Source: Dichetophora obliterata
Lineage: Eukaryota; Arthropoda; Insecta; Diptera; Sciomyzidae
NCBI GenBank assembly: GCA_963920525.1
Contig: OY986438.1
Span: forward strand, 131,284,920-131,348,919
DNA: 64,000 bases
Reading direction: 5' to 3'
Shown: positions 11,704 to 23,423 of the stretch, piece after piece
Numbering within the stretch: the first letter of the stretch is position 1
Layout of the letters: each line of letters opens with the position of its first letter
The notes under the pieces: generated by a model
Database searches by the model: none
The model's input: only the letters and a program-made list of their open reading frames with translations
Told to the model about the DNA's origin: nothing
Translations under genes and position numbers: made by a program

Positions 11704-11929
11704 CTTGGCCTAGAGAAGGTCTAGTACTCCAGTAATCGGTGATGGCTGGAACTGTGCTATAGCCAGACATCAATAAAATTCCTAAGATACGCTGCATGTC
11801 GTCATTGTTGCAAACATTACCGATGTTATTATTTTGAATGTAATATCTCAGGCGCGCACGCGGGGGGATTTGGGTGTTCCCAAACCCCTGTCCCCGAAAT
11901 GCACGAATTTTAATGTGCACCGAGAGCAA
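11704..11929 (-). pseudogene. piggyBac transposase N-terminal segment, duplication copy 2
   Basis: This copy keeps a longer open frame: IPPRARLRYYIQNNN, then DDMQRILGILLMSGYS and DYWSTRPSLG. It ends at the duplicated foldback right arm (11040-11703), so it has no downstream transposase sequence of its own. It came from the tandem duplication, not from an independent insertion. Confidence 0.78.
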
Positions 11930-12389
11930 CTCTCAGCGCAACATGCCATCCGTTGTGTGTTTATGGTCACGATAAAGATCATTAGATGACATTTCACATT
12001 GGAAAAAAATAAATAGACTCAATTTAAAACATTTATTGTGAAAAGACTATAATATATATAGAGACTTAGAATTTTTTAACAATACTGAGGGAAATAAGTG
12101 TTAAAATTAAATCAAACTATGTACATATTAAACGAATTTGTTCTTCAAATAGAGCTTGAAACAATTTCATTAAAGTTAAACACAAATGTTTGGTAAGTTA
12201 AATTTAAAACATAAGTTTTTGTTTTCAAAACAATTTTTTAAAAACACTTTTATAGTAAACATTTACAGATTAAAAACATTTATTTAAAAAAAAAAATTTA
12301 AAACAAAAACTTTAATTGAGAACAAATAATTTAAAACTTATTTTTAATATATTGTGCTAAAATTCGATGCCATTTTTTAATTTTGTCGA

Positions 12390-12876
12390 ATTTTCGACGT
12401 CATATTCGCGATCAGCGATCCCTGAGACCCCTCGAATACTAAATTTTAACACGATTCGATGAAATTTGCGTTTTATTGTCGCTTAAAATATTGAAATATT
12501 TTAAGTATTAATATAATAAATTAGTTTTTAGATTTTTTTCACAGTTTGATCGTTTGATGAAAATTCGTGAAACTAGCCACCTGAAACAAGAAGTCGTAGT
12601 TTTTGTATCTATTATTGATATTATTGAAGTGTATATGAAAAAAAAATTATTTGCAATTTTTTTTAGTTTTTTTTTTTTCAATGAGTTACAAAGAATTTAG
12701 TTTTAGGCCACTGTTTTGGTAAAATTAATTTGTCTAAGTAACGGCTTGTTAAAACTGGAATAATTTTACTTTAGAGCCCGAACCCAAATTTTTTTTTGAA
12801 AATGTGTATTTGGTAGTCCTAAATCCGAATCCGCTTTCAAAAAATGTCGCTATTAAATGGTTTAGGAAATAAAAAT
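12390..12876. repeat. 486-bp segment present only in duplication copy 2
   Basis: Unit 1 reads TTTTGTCGAAAAATCGTCAA continuously, whereas unit 2 has the extra segment between TTTTGTCGAA and AAAAATCGTCAA. Its middle (about 12555-12760) matches the arms of the foldback element at 37105-38150, including AACTAGCCACCTGAAACA and TAACGGCTTGTTAAAAC. Either unit 2 gained an insertion after duplication or unit 1 lost it between the short AAAATCGTC/GTCGAA repeats. No clean target duplication is visible. Confidence 0.7.
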
Positions 12877-13687
12877 CGTCAAAGTTTAATAAAATTACCA
12901 TTTGAAATTCTAAGAAAAATGTTTAATTGTTGTAAGGTTGAAATACGTTATTTTAAATGAGATATCAACAAATAAAATCCTTTAAGTACTTTAAGAAATA
13001 CAATGGATAAATCGTAGTTCCAAGTGTGAAAAATTGCAATGCTTTTCCAATACAAAATTTTGTGAAAAATGCAAATTCTTTTTAATTTGCACTATAATTT
13101 TAATGTGTTTTTCCCAGGAAGTAATTCTTTGGAAATTTGCAATTATAGGAAGGTATGTATGAGTTAAATATCCTGTTAAAATTAAAGGTATTTAAAATTC
13201 ACGCGCAGTCATGTCGTCTTAAAATTTAACAGACATATTTTCTGTTTTTAATTATAATAAATCAGTGAATTTACAAATAATTGAACAACTGCAATCGTGG
13301 CATTTAATTGCAAAAAAATCAGATAATAACGTGGTCATTACTTTAAGTTATATTCTAATTCAGAAGCCCATGATGGTTTTCAATGGCTGTGTCGGGAGTG
13401 ATTTTATTTATTGTGATTGTGATACTTGTAATAGTAATTGTGGTACTTGTAATAAGATTTATGAAGTTATGAATGAAAAATCGCGCGATTTTTAAGAAAA
13501 TTTTTTCAAATATTTACTTTGTTTCCAGTATGAGCTGACATGTCTTAACAAACTGAGCCAAAAATGCTCTGATAGTATTGGTTAATGTGATTCTGAATAA
13601 AATAGGACTTGAATTTCATAAAAAAAATTTTTTATTGATCAATATCGCATTTATGTTGGGAATGTTAACGTAAAAGGGCAAATTAAG

Positions 13688-13963
13688 TTCCAAGCACTTA
13701 AAAAATTTGGACTGAATTTTTAAGTTTTCGCGAATTTTATCTCCATCGAGAGAGATAATTTTTATTTGCATTTTTAAGCTTATAAAGTCCAAATACATTT
13801 AATAAAAATAAGTATAAAAATAAAAGGAGAAATTCGCTTCTAAACACTTAAAAATTTTCACTGAATTTTCAAACTTTCGCGAATCTCCTAAATCAAACGA
13901 GAGCGATAATTTTTGTTTTCATATTTAAGCTTAGAAGGCCCAAATACACTTAATAAAAACAAG
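13688..13963. repeat. Two-copy direct repeat, about 125-bp units
   Basis: Units at about 13688-13812 and 13838-13963 share the CACTTAAAAATTT, TTCGCGAAT, GATAATTTTT and CCAAATACA-TTAATAAAAA blocks. They lie just right of the tandem duplication. Confidence 0.65.
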
Positions 13964-14089
13964 AAAAAAATATTCGTGTCCGGGCTCTAGAGTAAAATTA
14001 TGACTTAAAATTTCTTAATTTTTGGGTCAAACACGTTAAATTACAAAAATTAGGCACAAAATAATACAAAAAGTTTCTAATATTTGGAC

Positions 14090-14390
14090 AAGTGGGCGTG
14101 GCACCTACCATACAAATGGATCATATTTTTCGCAATATCTAAAGAACCAGTAATGCTACAAAAACAAAACCTTAGGAAATCATCAAGTACGTTATTTGAA
14201 GGATATGTATTGTACTAAATTTAGGAGTGATTGGGCAAGTAGGCGTGGTACTTCCCATACAAATGGATCACATATTTCGCACTATCTTGAGAACCAGATA
14301 TCTGAAACAAAATCTTTCTTCCTGATCTTCCTTTCTGAAACGAAAATATTGACTTTCGAAAAGAAGGCGTGGAACCTCCCATACAATTCG
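14090..14390. repeat. Repeated GCGTGG...CCATACAAATGGATCA units
   Basis: Three spaced direct copies (about 14096, 14243, 14367) of GCGTGG(C/T)ACCT(A/C)CCATACAA. Two of them continue into ATGGATCA...TTTCGCA. The inverted equivalent lies at 37370-37570 inside another repeat, so this is a dispersed family. GCGTGGC-ACTCCCATAC phrases are also frequent in the Helitron-like repeat at 33.8-36.8 kb. Confidence 0.6.
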
Positions 14391-15856
14391 ATTCACTTAA
14401 ATGATTTAGCTATTGCACTATAAGGATACAGCATGAAAACTTGATTTGAAACAAGAGCACGCAAGCTTTATTTGACTGAAAAAAATTATTGACCATGTCA
14501 TAAACATACAAAAAATGTTAAATTTTGTACGTAAAGGCATACATTGAAAATGAAGATATCGTGTTATATAAAAAATAAAATTGATTTTTATCAGTGTTCA
14601 TATATTTAATACGAATTTTCGTATATGACACACGACAAACAGACAGCTTTCCTCGCATACATTAAGCTCTGTGCAAAGCCTAGCTGGTCTATATATAGGC
14701 AAACCACAATTGTTTGTAGGTAGTATGTGTGTACATCTTGTTTCGCCAGGAATGGCTGTTGAATAAAAAACGACACTCAAATCGCGGCACGAAATAATGA
14801 ATTATTCATGAATGGTTGGCATGTGAGACAGAAAGCAGAGCAGAAGTATCATTACCAAAATTCAAGCATACTTCTGTGCATCAGGTTTCAATGTTTTAGT
14901 GAAAGATACACCTGAGCAGTTTATGGTGAATGGACGCCAATACGACATAATTGGAGATTAATTAATAATGAATTCTATAAATAGATAATGAATAAAGACA
15001 ATAGAATTTATGAAATAACAACTAATGCCTCTGAAACTTTATTATTTAAATTATTTTGTCCTTAAATGCCAGGAAAATCTTTTTCGTTTTGAGAAGAATT
15101 TACTTTTTATATGAGGTGATTTAAATGCTAACACATTGAATCAAAATTTGTTCAGTTTAAAATTTATTCAATTGATTTTTTTTACTTGTTCAGCTTTTAT
15201 GACCTTTTCGAGCCGATGACAAAGATCTTTGTTTTTTTTTACCAGAAAAATGGAAATCGGTCATTTTATCAATTGCTGTCTGCACTGCCTATGATTGCAG
15301 TGAATTAGTCAGGACAATCCCTATTATAAGCATAGTTACTATTATCCTTATTTTTAACAATACGCATTATTTTAGCATCAAAGTAAGGTTTTTACAGCAT
15401 TTTATCGTTTTTTTAACTATCCTCACTTTGTCATTGGCTCTCATATTATCAATTACTTTTAAAGATTCCTTGTGAATGCTACATCACTAATACTCGTATA
15501 TTTAATGCTTCATCTCAAGTATTCTAGAGCCAATAGAAAGAGTATTTTTTTTAAGTAGTAATACTTAAACATCAAATCAGAGAATTATAATTAAAAGGGT
15601 CATATTAAAAAAATGTTCTTTTGAAATTTTTTACGATAAAGCGATATACCCAATTTTTTAAAATTGGGATTTAAATAATACAAACAATAAAATGGCTATT
15701 TGTTTATTTATTTATTAAAATTAATAGTCAATGCAATAATATTACTTACAGACTAAAAGATATAAGAAACCTTATACATAGTAATTTTAAGTTATTTTTT
15801 AAAAAAAAAGAGAATTTAACATAGATCTCATTTGATGTTTTTGGGACAGAAAAATC
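14391..15856. other. Stretch without recognisable gene
   Basis: AT-rich, with only short chance frames. I see no transposon termini I can pair, and no promoter or RNA gene. Confidence 0.4.
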
Positions 15857-16095
15857 TCAATCATGAATAGAGTATACAGAATTAAACAATACTAAAGCAC
15901 GATTGATTGGTGCACTAGCAGCATAAATACAACGATGCATTTCCAAGTAAAAAGTATCAAAATTTCTTAATATTCTAGAAGGCGCATTAAAATCAATATT
16001 TTCCAATAGTACTGGGCAATCCACCAAACCATTGATAATATCAAAGACAAAAAGCAAGAACAAAACATTTCTTCTACTCGCGATGATTCTAAAAA
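15857..16095 (-). pseudogene. LINE reverse-transcriptase C-terminal relic
   Basis: Minus-strand translation gives RRNVLFLLFVFDIINGLVDC, PVLLENIDFNAPSRILRNF and ASAPINRALVLFNS. This is the typical 3' coding end of jockey/CR1-type LINEs (the 'L-x-x-G-x-x-D-C-P-x-L ... I-x-R' tail). It stops at 15857. Upstream of about 16095 the frame becomes low-complexity and no longer matches, so the element is 5' truncated or interrupted. Several AAAAAGTATCC motifs begin at that boundary. Confidence 0.65.
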
Positions 16096-16828
16096 AAGTA
16101 TCCTGGAAAAGGTAAAAAAAGTATCCACTTTTTAAAAAAAGTATACATGCATCAAAATCCAAAAAATAATACTACATTCTTTTTTTAACACAAAAATATA
16201 ACTTTAATATTTTTAAATATTGAAATCCATTTTTTTAAGCTTCCATAACAATTTTATTTATTTAATTTTAAGACTGACAAAAATTTTTATTAAAATATAA
16301 TTAAAAGAAATAAAAATGTATAATAATATTAAAAAGGAACATTAATTTCAGCACTTCAGTCTTTTATATGTGTGGCTATTGTCCTTTAATTACATTAATT
16401 TTATAGGTATAGTATTTACAGAAAAGCAATATGTAAAACAATATAAAATTGCATAAAAAGGGAACACAAAATTATATAACTTATTCAGTTTAGTGTAAAA
16501 TAAATTATATGGGTTGCTATTGCCCTTTAAATTTATTAAGCTTACATTGCACGAGAAAATAAAAAGATTCCAATTGAAACATTTACTGTGAAAAGACTAT
16601 AAGATATAAAGACTTGAAATTTTGTTTACGTAAATGATACAAGAAACCAATATTACAAAATATATATATTTTTTAATGCATTTTCTTCTCGCTAGGAGGC
16701 GTTAAAAGGTAGTCGTTTTCAGTCAATGTCAAGATATTTTGGTCCCAATTTATCGGAAACAAAAAAATCAAAGCGTATATTAATAAAGGTACTTGTTGCT
16801 ACAACCTATACTATAATTATTAAGTTTT

Positions 16829-17064
16829 GGGTCTGTTCGGAAATGCATCACGACTTGTAGTATAACTGGCATAACTGGCATAACTGGCATTTATCAAGCG
16901 TCCTAATTGCAGCGGGAATTTTTCTGAAGCGAATGAACGCTTAATAGAAAAATTACATTTTAGAATGTTTGGCGTTTGCAGTGCTGTAAAATTTGCCTTT
17001 TTCGAACATTTTGCTTGTGCAGCAAAATCAGTTTGCGCATCATGGTGCATTTTTAAACAGACCC
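16829..17064. mobile_element. 236-bp MITE with GGGTCTGTT inverted ends
   Basis: The left end GGGTCTGTTCGGAAATGCA and, reversed from 17064, GGGTCTGTTTAAAAATGCACC form inverted repeats of about 20 bp. A TTT/TTT flank is the only candidate duplication. The interior holds a 10-bp unit (ATAACTGGCA) repeated about three times at 16862-16892. The family is unknown. Confidence 0.6.
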
Positions 17065-17209
17065 TTTGTTACAATTTACAATCGCTACGTCTTTAGGGTT
17101 AAAAATTACATTTTTTGTCATTGATATTTTAAAAATGATACTTTAAAAAGTCGCTTTCACTTTTTACTATTGGGCCAAACTCACAACAAATGTCTTAAAT
17201 TGAGTGTTT

Positions 17210-17515
17210 TTAATATTTTTTTTGCAACGTGCAATGCCACCTTAAATAAAGAAATTTAAATATATTATTTTGTAAGCATTTTAAAAAACAATATATTTCC
17301 ACTATTTCCAAAGAAAATCTATTAGTATTATCGTTTTTAGTTAGTCTTAAATCAGAAAAAATATGATCAGCAGCAGCTGAGCCATGAGGCAGACTTAAAA
17401 TATGCTTAAATGCACTTTTTGATAAGAAAATATTACCCAAAAATGTCTCAATGTCAACATCTGTCTTAACGTTTTTATCGAATTTAAGGGACTGCCTACT
17501 TTTTATATTTTGCAA
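17210..17515 (-). pseudogene. hAT transposase dimerisation-domain relic
   Basis: Minus-strand translation contains LPHGSAAADHIFSDLRL followed by TKNDNTNRFSLEIVEIYCFL. This resembles the hAT C-terminal dimerisation domain (consensus L-P-x-S-x-x-x-E-R-x-F-S-x-L ... K-x-R-L). Only this domain survives, about 100 codons, with nothing of the RNase H-like core. The plausible terminus of the same element, GCCAGTGTTGCCATTTGG read from 17663 leftwards, lies on the 5' side of this fragment, so most of the transposase has been deleted. Confidence 0.6.
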
Positions 17516-17529
17516 ACAAAATCATGTAT

Positions 17530-17663
17530 TCATATTAATAAAGATTTTTTTTAAAAAAAGTATCCAAACTTACACTGAGGCTTAAAAAAAAGTATCAATC
17601 CACTTTTGAAGGAAAAAAGTATCAATATGGATCCAATTGGATCCAAATGGCAACACTGGCTCT
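17530..17663 (-). mobile_element. Probable hAT terminus with AAAAAGTATC repeats
   Basis: Three AAAAAAGTATC motifs (17543-17625) are followed by GGATCCAATTGGATCC and a terminus that reads CCAGTGTTGCCATTTGG on the opposite strand. Similar AAAAAGTATC motifs lie at 16090-16150, so both ends of a decayed element may be preserved. Confidence 0.4.
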
Positions 17664-18249
17664 GAGAGTCATTGATAAGACATGTCCGTGCATGCCACTG
17701 TTTAGGCCTAGCGTGATGTGAAGAAAGTGCTCGCCTGTGTATGTGTGTTTGTTAATGTTTAATTGTGTGTAAGCTCGTCGTTTCTTCGCATTGTCAGTTC
17801 GTGTTTAGGTTTCGGCTCGTAAAGTTTATTAACTATGGTTTGGTTTTATAAAATTGTTTCTATGTCGCGCAAACGAAATGCAGCTTTTATCGAAATGAAA
17901 GTATCTGTAGGCAAATTTTCTACCACAGGGCTAATGCTAAATTCTGTTGGAATCGGACCCCATGTCAGCCCCCAAAACTAGAAAAAAGTACCATAATTGA
18001 AGATTGTAGACAAATTACTATGGCGAAATGCTAATCTAAATGTCTCCACTTAAGAAATGTTAGCCAATTAGCTACGAGTTAGAACAATGAGCCACGTTGG
18101 TACCCAACGACAAAACAAAGCTTACATCCAAGTGACATATGACCAAACCCCACAGACAATATAGGTTTACCCCGATATACATTCAACAAAATTGGAACCG
18201 TTTTATATATCATAACCAGGAAGAAGAAAAGCTTTTGCTTTTTGTCAGC

Positions 18250-18815
18250 TATGCATTACTCACGAAGACAGCCAGCAGTAAATGGAAAAGAGGAGATTAT
18301 TGTCTTCTACAACAAAGCCATAGGCGGAGTAGACGTAATGGACCAGATTTTGTCTAAATATAGCACCAAACGTAAAACAAATATATGGCAATTAGCCATT
18401 TTTACAACATGATCGACGTGGCTGCGTTGGGTGCATTTTGTGTATATTCCAGCATTCAACGAAATGCCAAAAAAGACGTTGCTCTGGTGAAGGCTTTTTG
18501 ACATCAGTTAACGTGGAGTTGGTGAGAGAAAACATGAAAGAAAGAGCCACTCATTATCGAAAAACCCGATACAACAACGAGCGCGCTGCTTTTAACCTTA
18601 TGATCAACAAAATCATTTCTGAGCCAGTTTGACCGGACCTTACAGTCCCATTCGGTTTTACTGAGAGAGATAAAACTGATTGGTGGCAATCGAAGCGTCC
18701 TTGCTACATTTGCGTGGCTATTGATCACAAATCGGACTTGATCGAATTTGATGGCTGCGTGCGGCTAATGTGCAACAAGCCGACTAAAGTCATAGCACAA
18801 TGCTGCACTAGCTGA
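18250..18815 (+). pseudogene. piggyBac transposase relic (C-terminal half)
   Basis: The plus strand shows the conserved C-terminal half of a piggyBac transposase. One frame holds VNGKEEIIVFYNKAIGGV, DVMDQILSKYS and IFYNMIDVAALGAF up to a stop near 18500. A +1 shift leads to SVNVELVRENMKERATHYR. The end carries a cysteine-rich segment (CYICVAIDHKSD...CVRLMCNK...QCC, stop at 18813-18815) like the family's zinc-binding tail. Upstream at 17863 an ATG with SRKRNAAF could be the remains of the start, but the catalytic half is absent. It differs from the split copy at 4.8-11.9 kb, so it is a separate lineage. Confidence 0.72.
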
Positions 18816-18829
18816 TGATTTTTGTTTTT

Positions 18830-19345
18830 TTATAGCACTATAGTTATAGCCGGCGCGCTTTGCTTCCTTCCACGCTTATCTCCTAAAAAATTGGCATAGC
18901 CACGCCCATTTTCAATACAATTTCCGACAAAACCAAACAAACTAAATTTCCACCATTTTAAACCGTCTGAAATAGAGCATTTTTATTGATTAGTGGTATA
19001 AGGGGGTGTGGCAAAATTCTTAACCAACTCGTGCTCAATACAAATATACTGCCAAAATTTCAGATTGAGCGGCCCAGTAGCTTTAGAGTCTACAGTTTAA
19101 ATGTTTGAGTTGGAATTTACGGGTACCCTTATCAGGAGGGTAAGGACTATTCGACTTTGGGTCGGCTCTACAACCAACCAAACAATGCTAGAAAGCTAAA
19201 AAGCCAATAAAACGATAGAAAACGGCTATTTTGCTATCATGGAACCTTAAGTTTTTAACTTTTTTGGCTTGAATATGGCTGCAATATGAAAAAATATTTT
19301 ACTTCAAAGTCGATTCGAGTACTCAGGTACCCGTGACAGGAGAGT
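18830..19345. repeat. Dispersed repeat related to CGCCCATT-type repeats
   Basis: Contains GCCACGCCCATTTTCAATAC, CCGTCTGAAATAGAGC and AAATTTCAGATTGAGCGGCC. This wording is shared in style with the Helitron-like units at 33.8-36.8 kb. GGGTACCC-like segments at about 19121 and 19328 flank a 200-bp interval. It is a degenerate fragment with no coding. Confidence 0.35.
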
Positions 19346-19354
19346 TGGGGTTAA

Positions 19355-19745
19355 GCACAAAATAACTGGTAAGTTTTGATTTTATTTTTTAAAACAAAGA
19401 TAAAAAGTTTAAATTGCTCAATATATTTTTAAGCACAAAACAACTAGTAAATTTTGATTTTTGTTTTTTAAGGCAAAAATTAAAAGCAAAATTAGGATTT
19501 ATTTGTAAGGTAGAACCAAAATCGTAATGAATGAGTAGCAAAATTAGGGGTTTTACTAATTTTGCTATTTACTTTTGTCTTAAAAAATAAAAATAAAAAT
19601 TTACCAATATTTTGACCTCAAAAATAAATACAGTATAATATATACTGTGCTCAAAAATATATCAGCCAAGTTTTGTTTTTTATTTTTGCCTTAAAAAATA
19701 AAAACCAAAAATTACTGGTTATTTGCGTAAAAACTATCGGGCAAA
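19355..19745. repeat. Degenerate foldback around a short palindrome
   Basis: AAGCACAAAA-AACTGGTAAGTTTTG motifs on the left are mirrored by TTTTGCCTTAAAAAATAAAAA on the right. A palindrome ACAGTATAATATATACTGT lies near 19631. The sequence is strongly A/T biased, so part of the symmetry may be chance. Confidence 0.35.
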
Positions 19746-20970
19746 TTTTTTTAAGTCAAAAATTGAAAGCAGAAATAATTATTTATTGCTCAGAATTTAA
19801 AAAGCCAAAAGATATTTATTATTCTGTGCTTTTTATTATAAAATGCATACTAAGTACGATCTCTGAAATATATACGAGGGACTGCGGAAAAAAGTGGTAC
19901 AAGTGATTTGCCTAAAAAAATCAGTTACGAATGGGTACATATTTTTTGCTATTACTTTTTCAAAAAATTTCTGCATATAAAAACACTTGCCAATTCCAAG
20001 AGGAAAAGTACATTGGAAAAAATGGAAATTACATTTTTATTTTAGAAGGTGATGATGAATGAATTAAACATAGTAGCTTTATTTTATTGAATGTGCTTAC
20101 GTAAAATTTAAATAAATTTTTATACAAGTTTATATTACTCTCTTGAACATTTTTCTCGAAAAAACTTCCAATGTTAAGTCAAGTAACTCTTTCACGTATA
20201 ATTTGCAGAAAAAGCCAATGGTTCTTTTGTAAAATAAAAAAATTAAAAACACTTAAAAGTTTTCCCCTTCCAAAGCATTTTTTTATTTTGTTTGACTGTT
20301 TTTTTTTCAACTTTTTGAAGTGTTAGTCCAATCTTAAGAAATACTGGGATTCCTTGGTTCTTGCTTTTATAACTATATTTCTTCTTAAAAGTTACAGTGA
20401 AGTACGCAACAATGTGTACAACACCTCAATTACAGACTATCTCATATTCAATAAAAAGGAAAACATATAAAGAGTGTGAAATAGGGGGACTCAGACGGTA
20501 CAATATGCTGTACAGTACGGCTAAAAATTAAGCAAATAATTTGGATTGCTTCTTATCTTTTTTTTTATGTTGAAATGCACTCCAATAATTTCTGAATGGT
20601 AAATAATTTTCTGCATGTTGAAATGCACTGCAATAATTTTTGAATAGCTCGTTGAGCTTGCATGAAAAATTATAATGGCCACTTCTTGCATTGTTATTGC
20701 AGTTTTATTCTACTGAGTATATGCCGATCAATTGGCTTTGACAATTTTTAAGATAAAAATTAAAGAATTTTTTTTTCAATCAATATTTCTACATTCAGCT
20801 ATAGTCAATAACGTCACAAACAAATAAGAAAATAGCACTTTTTTTGTTTGTCCAATGTATTAAAAAAATTCCAATAAATACTGTATTTTTACTCCATGTA
20901 AAACTAAATTAAATTTTTTATAACTTTTGGCAGTCACAAATAGATAAAAGTACTATAAGGTCCTAATATA
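19746..20970. other. AT-rich stretch without recognisable gene
   Basis: No coding signal. A near-identical phrase (TGTTGAAATGCACT-CAATAATTT) occurs twice at about 20569 and 20617. Nothing else is recognised. Confidence 0.4.
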
Positions 20971-21559
20971 TTTTGGTCTGAACCATTTTTGGCGTCCCCC
21001 AAAATGCTTTTTTGTGCATTTTTAAGCAGCTTTTGTACTGGAGACCCACTTATGGTTGGTTTAAAAAGAAAATCAATCTTATTAATCAATCAAGAACTGC
21101 AAATTTCCATCCCATTGGACATATGCTGTAACGAGATTTGACGGTTTTTTTACCAAAGTGAATAACTTGTTATTTTATTTGAATTATATTTTTGTTTTTA
21201 ATATTAAAGTATTTTAGCACTTAGGTTTGTTTTTTTTAAATGCAAAAGGAAAGTATAATTTTGAACTGTTACTGTTAACAAAATATGTAAGTACAATTTA
21301 TTTAGGTAGATCCTGTAAAGTATTAAAAATCGCTTTTTGTTTCGAATTTTGGACTTTTTAAACGGCGCTCCAACATAGAAAATATTATTTCCTTTCTTTG
21401 CAAAACATCTGCCTCTCTTGGTCGTTTTTGTAAGTAAGGAATTGTTTGATAAGCTTGATTTTCTTTTTAGATTTACCATAAGTTGATTTGCAGTATAAAA
21501 GTTGCTTAAAAATTCACAAAATTCATTTCGGGGGACGCCAAAATTGGTTCAGACCAAAA
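20971..21559. mobile_element. 589-bp inverted-repeat element (TTTTGGTCTGAACCA ends)
   Basis: Terminal inverted arms of about 75 bp. The left starts TTTTGGTCTGAACCATTTTT at 20971; the right, reversed from 21559, starts TTTTGGTCTGAACCAATTTT. Both continue with GGCGTCCCCC, an AAATG block, TTTTTAAGCA and a TTTTGTACTG/TTTTATACTG block. No clear target duplication. A 91-codon minus-strand frame (21479 down to 21204) resembles nothing known and is probably chance. Confidence 0.7.
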
Positions 21560-23423
21560 AGAAGTATACCATTCCAAAGAGTTTTTTTATATACAATTTA
21601 ATTTTGGTACCGGAATTGGGGGTCAGATTTTCGGTACACTCTATTGTATATACATATTTTATACCAATTGTGTTTAATCTTAAAGTTTCCGTGACTGATG
21701 CTTTAAATGTAACGGTTATTAAGAAATCTTGTAGCATAAGGGTTCCAAGAAATAAATAAGTAATTTTATTATATTTAGAAAATGGAAAACTGCATAAATC
21801 ATAGATGTTTGTTCCTAAACATTTCTAGTCCATTAAAAAATAACGAATATTTTGAAAAACACAAACATCGATTTTCTTCTTAATATTTGCTCAAATCTAT
21901 CATATTTATACGTTTTCACTATAAATTGACGTACATAAAAACCACAAAAACAATGATACAAAAGATGAAGTTTTGTCTGAAATTCTTACTACGTTTTGGT
22001 CTGTTTGTTATCATTTATGTGCTAAAAATAATGTGTTATCTTAACCATAAAGTAAGATGAATGTGTTATTGTATGTAATCAAGTCGTTAAGTTCGAGAAA
22101 GTGAAAGAATCTAGTAACTGTTCAAAGTTAATACAGCTCATGACCTTAGCTGATGCTATATAGTAAAAAATTTATTTTTATTATAACACATAATAAGCCG
22201 CATTGTAAATATGAACTAAATATATGACCCCTGACTAGCTGACGAATGGATTCGAATCTGGGGGAAAGACAAACATTGTGATATTAATGTCACATTTTAT
22301 GGTGAATTTTGTAGACATTCTTAAAGAGAGTTCATTTGTTTATTTATTTATGTGCTGCAACAACACACTGGATTATTCGGTGAATTTATGGCAGTAAAGA
22401 TGATAAATTGAATATTGCAGTAAAGTGTGACTTAGCCGAAATAAAAACCGTTTGTACTAAGCTATACTGAGTGAAAACTGATATGTAGATGGAGTATGAT
22501 GAAGATGAGTATGATGGTGTGATCAAGCGTTAAGTTTTTAGTTAAGATTTTGTATACAAAATAAAATGAGGTGTTACATTTTTCGCTAATGGTAAACTAT
22601 ATCGATTTGAAAAGCCATCAATGTTTTCAAAAAAGGATGAGATTCCTCTAGAAATATTTAGCATTGCGATATAGTTTCGGTTTGTATGGTGATGCCTGTC
22701 AAGGGGAAGGCTGATACAAGGAGAAGGCTTCTGCCCCAAAAAAAAAAATATGTTCAATGATTACCTATTAATCCTGTGGATTAATCATATTATACTGATT
22801 TTTACGATTTCTACTCACATAAACCTTTTCTGATCAAAAAAACATTAGAACGTTTGTATTCGGAGCTTTGAAATTGAAACCTTTTTGAATCATTTACAAA
22901 AATCAAAAATTAACTCCTTTTTTATATCGATTTGCAATAGTTCTTCTAAAGAATAGTATTACGAACATTGTGTATTAAATGTGATTTTTTTAAAAGTATC
23001 TAACGCTGTTATGAAAATATACATCGATATATAGCTGACTTACTTATGAAACAAACCATAACAACTTGAAGTCGACTATATTTAATGCTATTTTGCTAAT
23101 AAATAAATGAAAAATATAAAAAAATCATGACGGTGTGAAGAATTTTACTCACGTCCTTTCTGATACACACAACACACCCCAGCGGTAAAATTAATTCAAA
23201 TTTTGCAACTGATCCGAATGTTTCCTGTAATTGCCTTCACACAAATATATTTATTTTGTCGTGCATCCTATTGTTAGCGGTCATGTATGCGGGTCATTAG
23301 AAACAAAGAATTTAAGCAAAGCATAAACTCATAGAGCAGTGACGAACGTGTAGTAGACACTTCGTATTTTAACGTAAACACGATAGAGTGAATGAGACGA
23401 TTACTTTTGCTGTAGCTATGGAG
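21560..23423. other. Stretch without recognisable gene
   Basis: AT-rich with no convincing frame. GATTCGAATCTGGGG at 22251-22265 resembles an RNA polymerase III B box, but no A box precedes it at the usual distance. Nothing else is supported. Confidence 0.4.

Larger units (their letters stand above)
9011..13554. repeat. Tandem duplication of foldback right arm plus piggyBac 5' half
   Basis: Unit 1 is 9011-11039 and unit 2 is 11040-13554. They are nearly identical, from GAGGAAATGACAATTTTTG (9011) or GAGGAAACGACAATTTTTG (11040) to TGTCTTAACAAACT just before 11040 and 13555. The junction between units shares GAG with both outer breakpoints (9011 and 13555), a 3-base microhomology that suggests end joining or template switching. 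Unit 2 is 486 bp longer because of an extra segment at about 12390-12876. Each unit contains the end of the foldback element, the piggyBac N-terminal coding segment and its upstream region. Confidence 0.9.

Noticed and set aside
10750..13495. 76-codon cysteine-containing frame present twice (10750-10980, 13265-13495)
   Set aside because: Its conservation follows from the tandem duplication, and the sequence is low-complexity (repeated TGTGATTGTGATACTTG).
22251..22265. B-box-like GATTCGAATCTGGGG
   Set aside because: No A box upstream at the usual distance and no tail.
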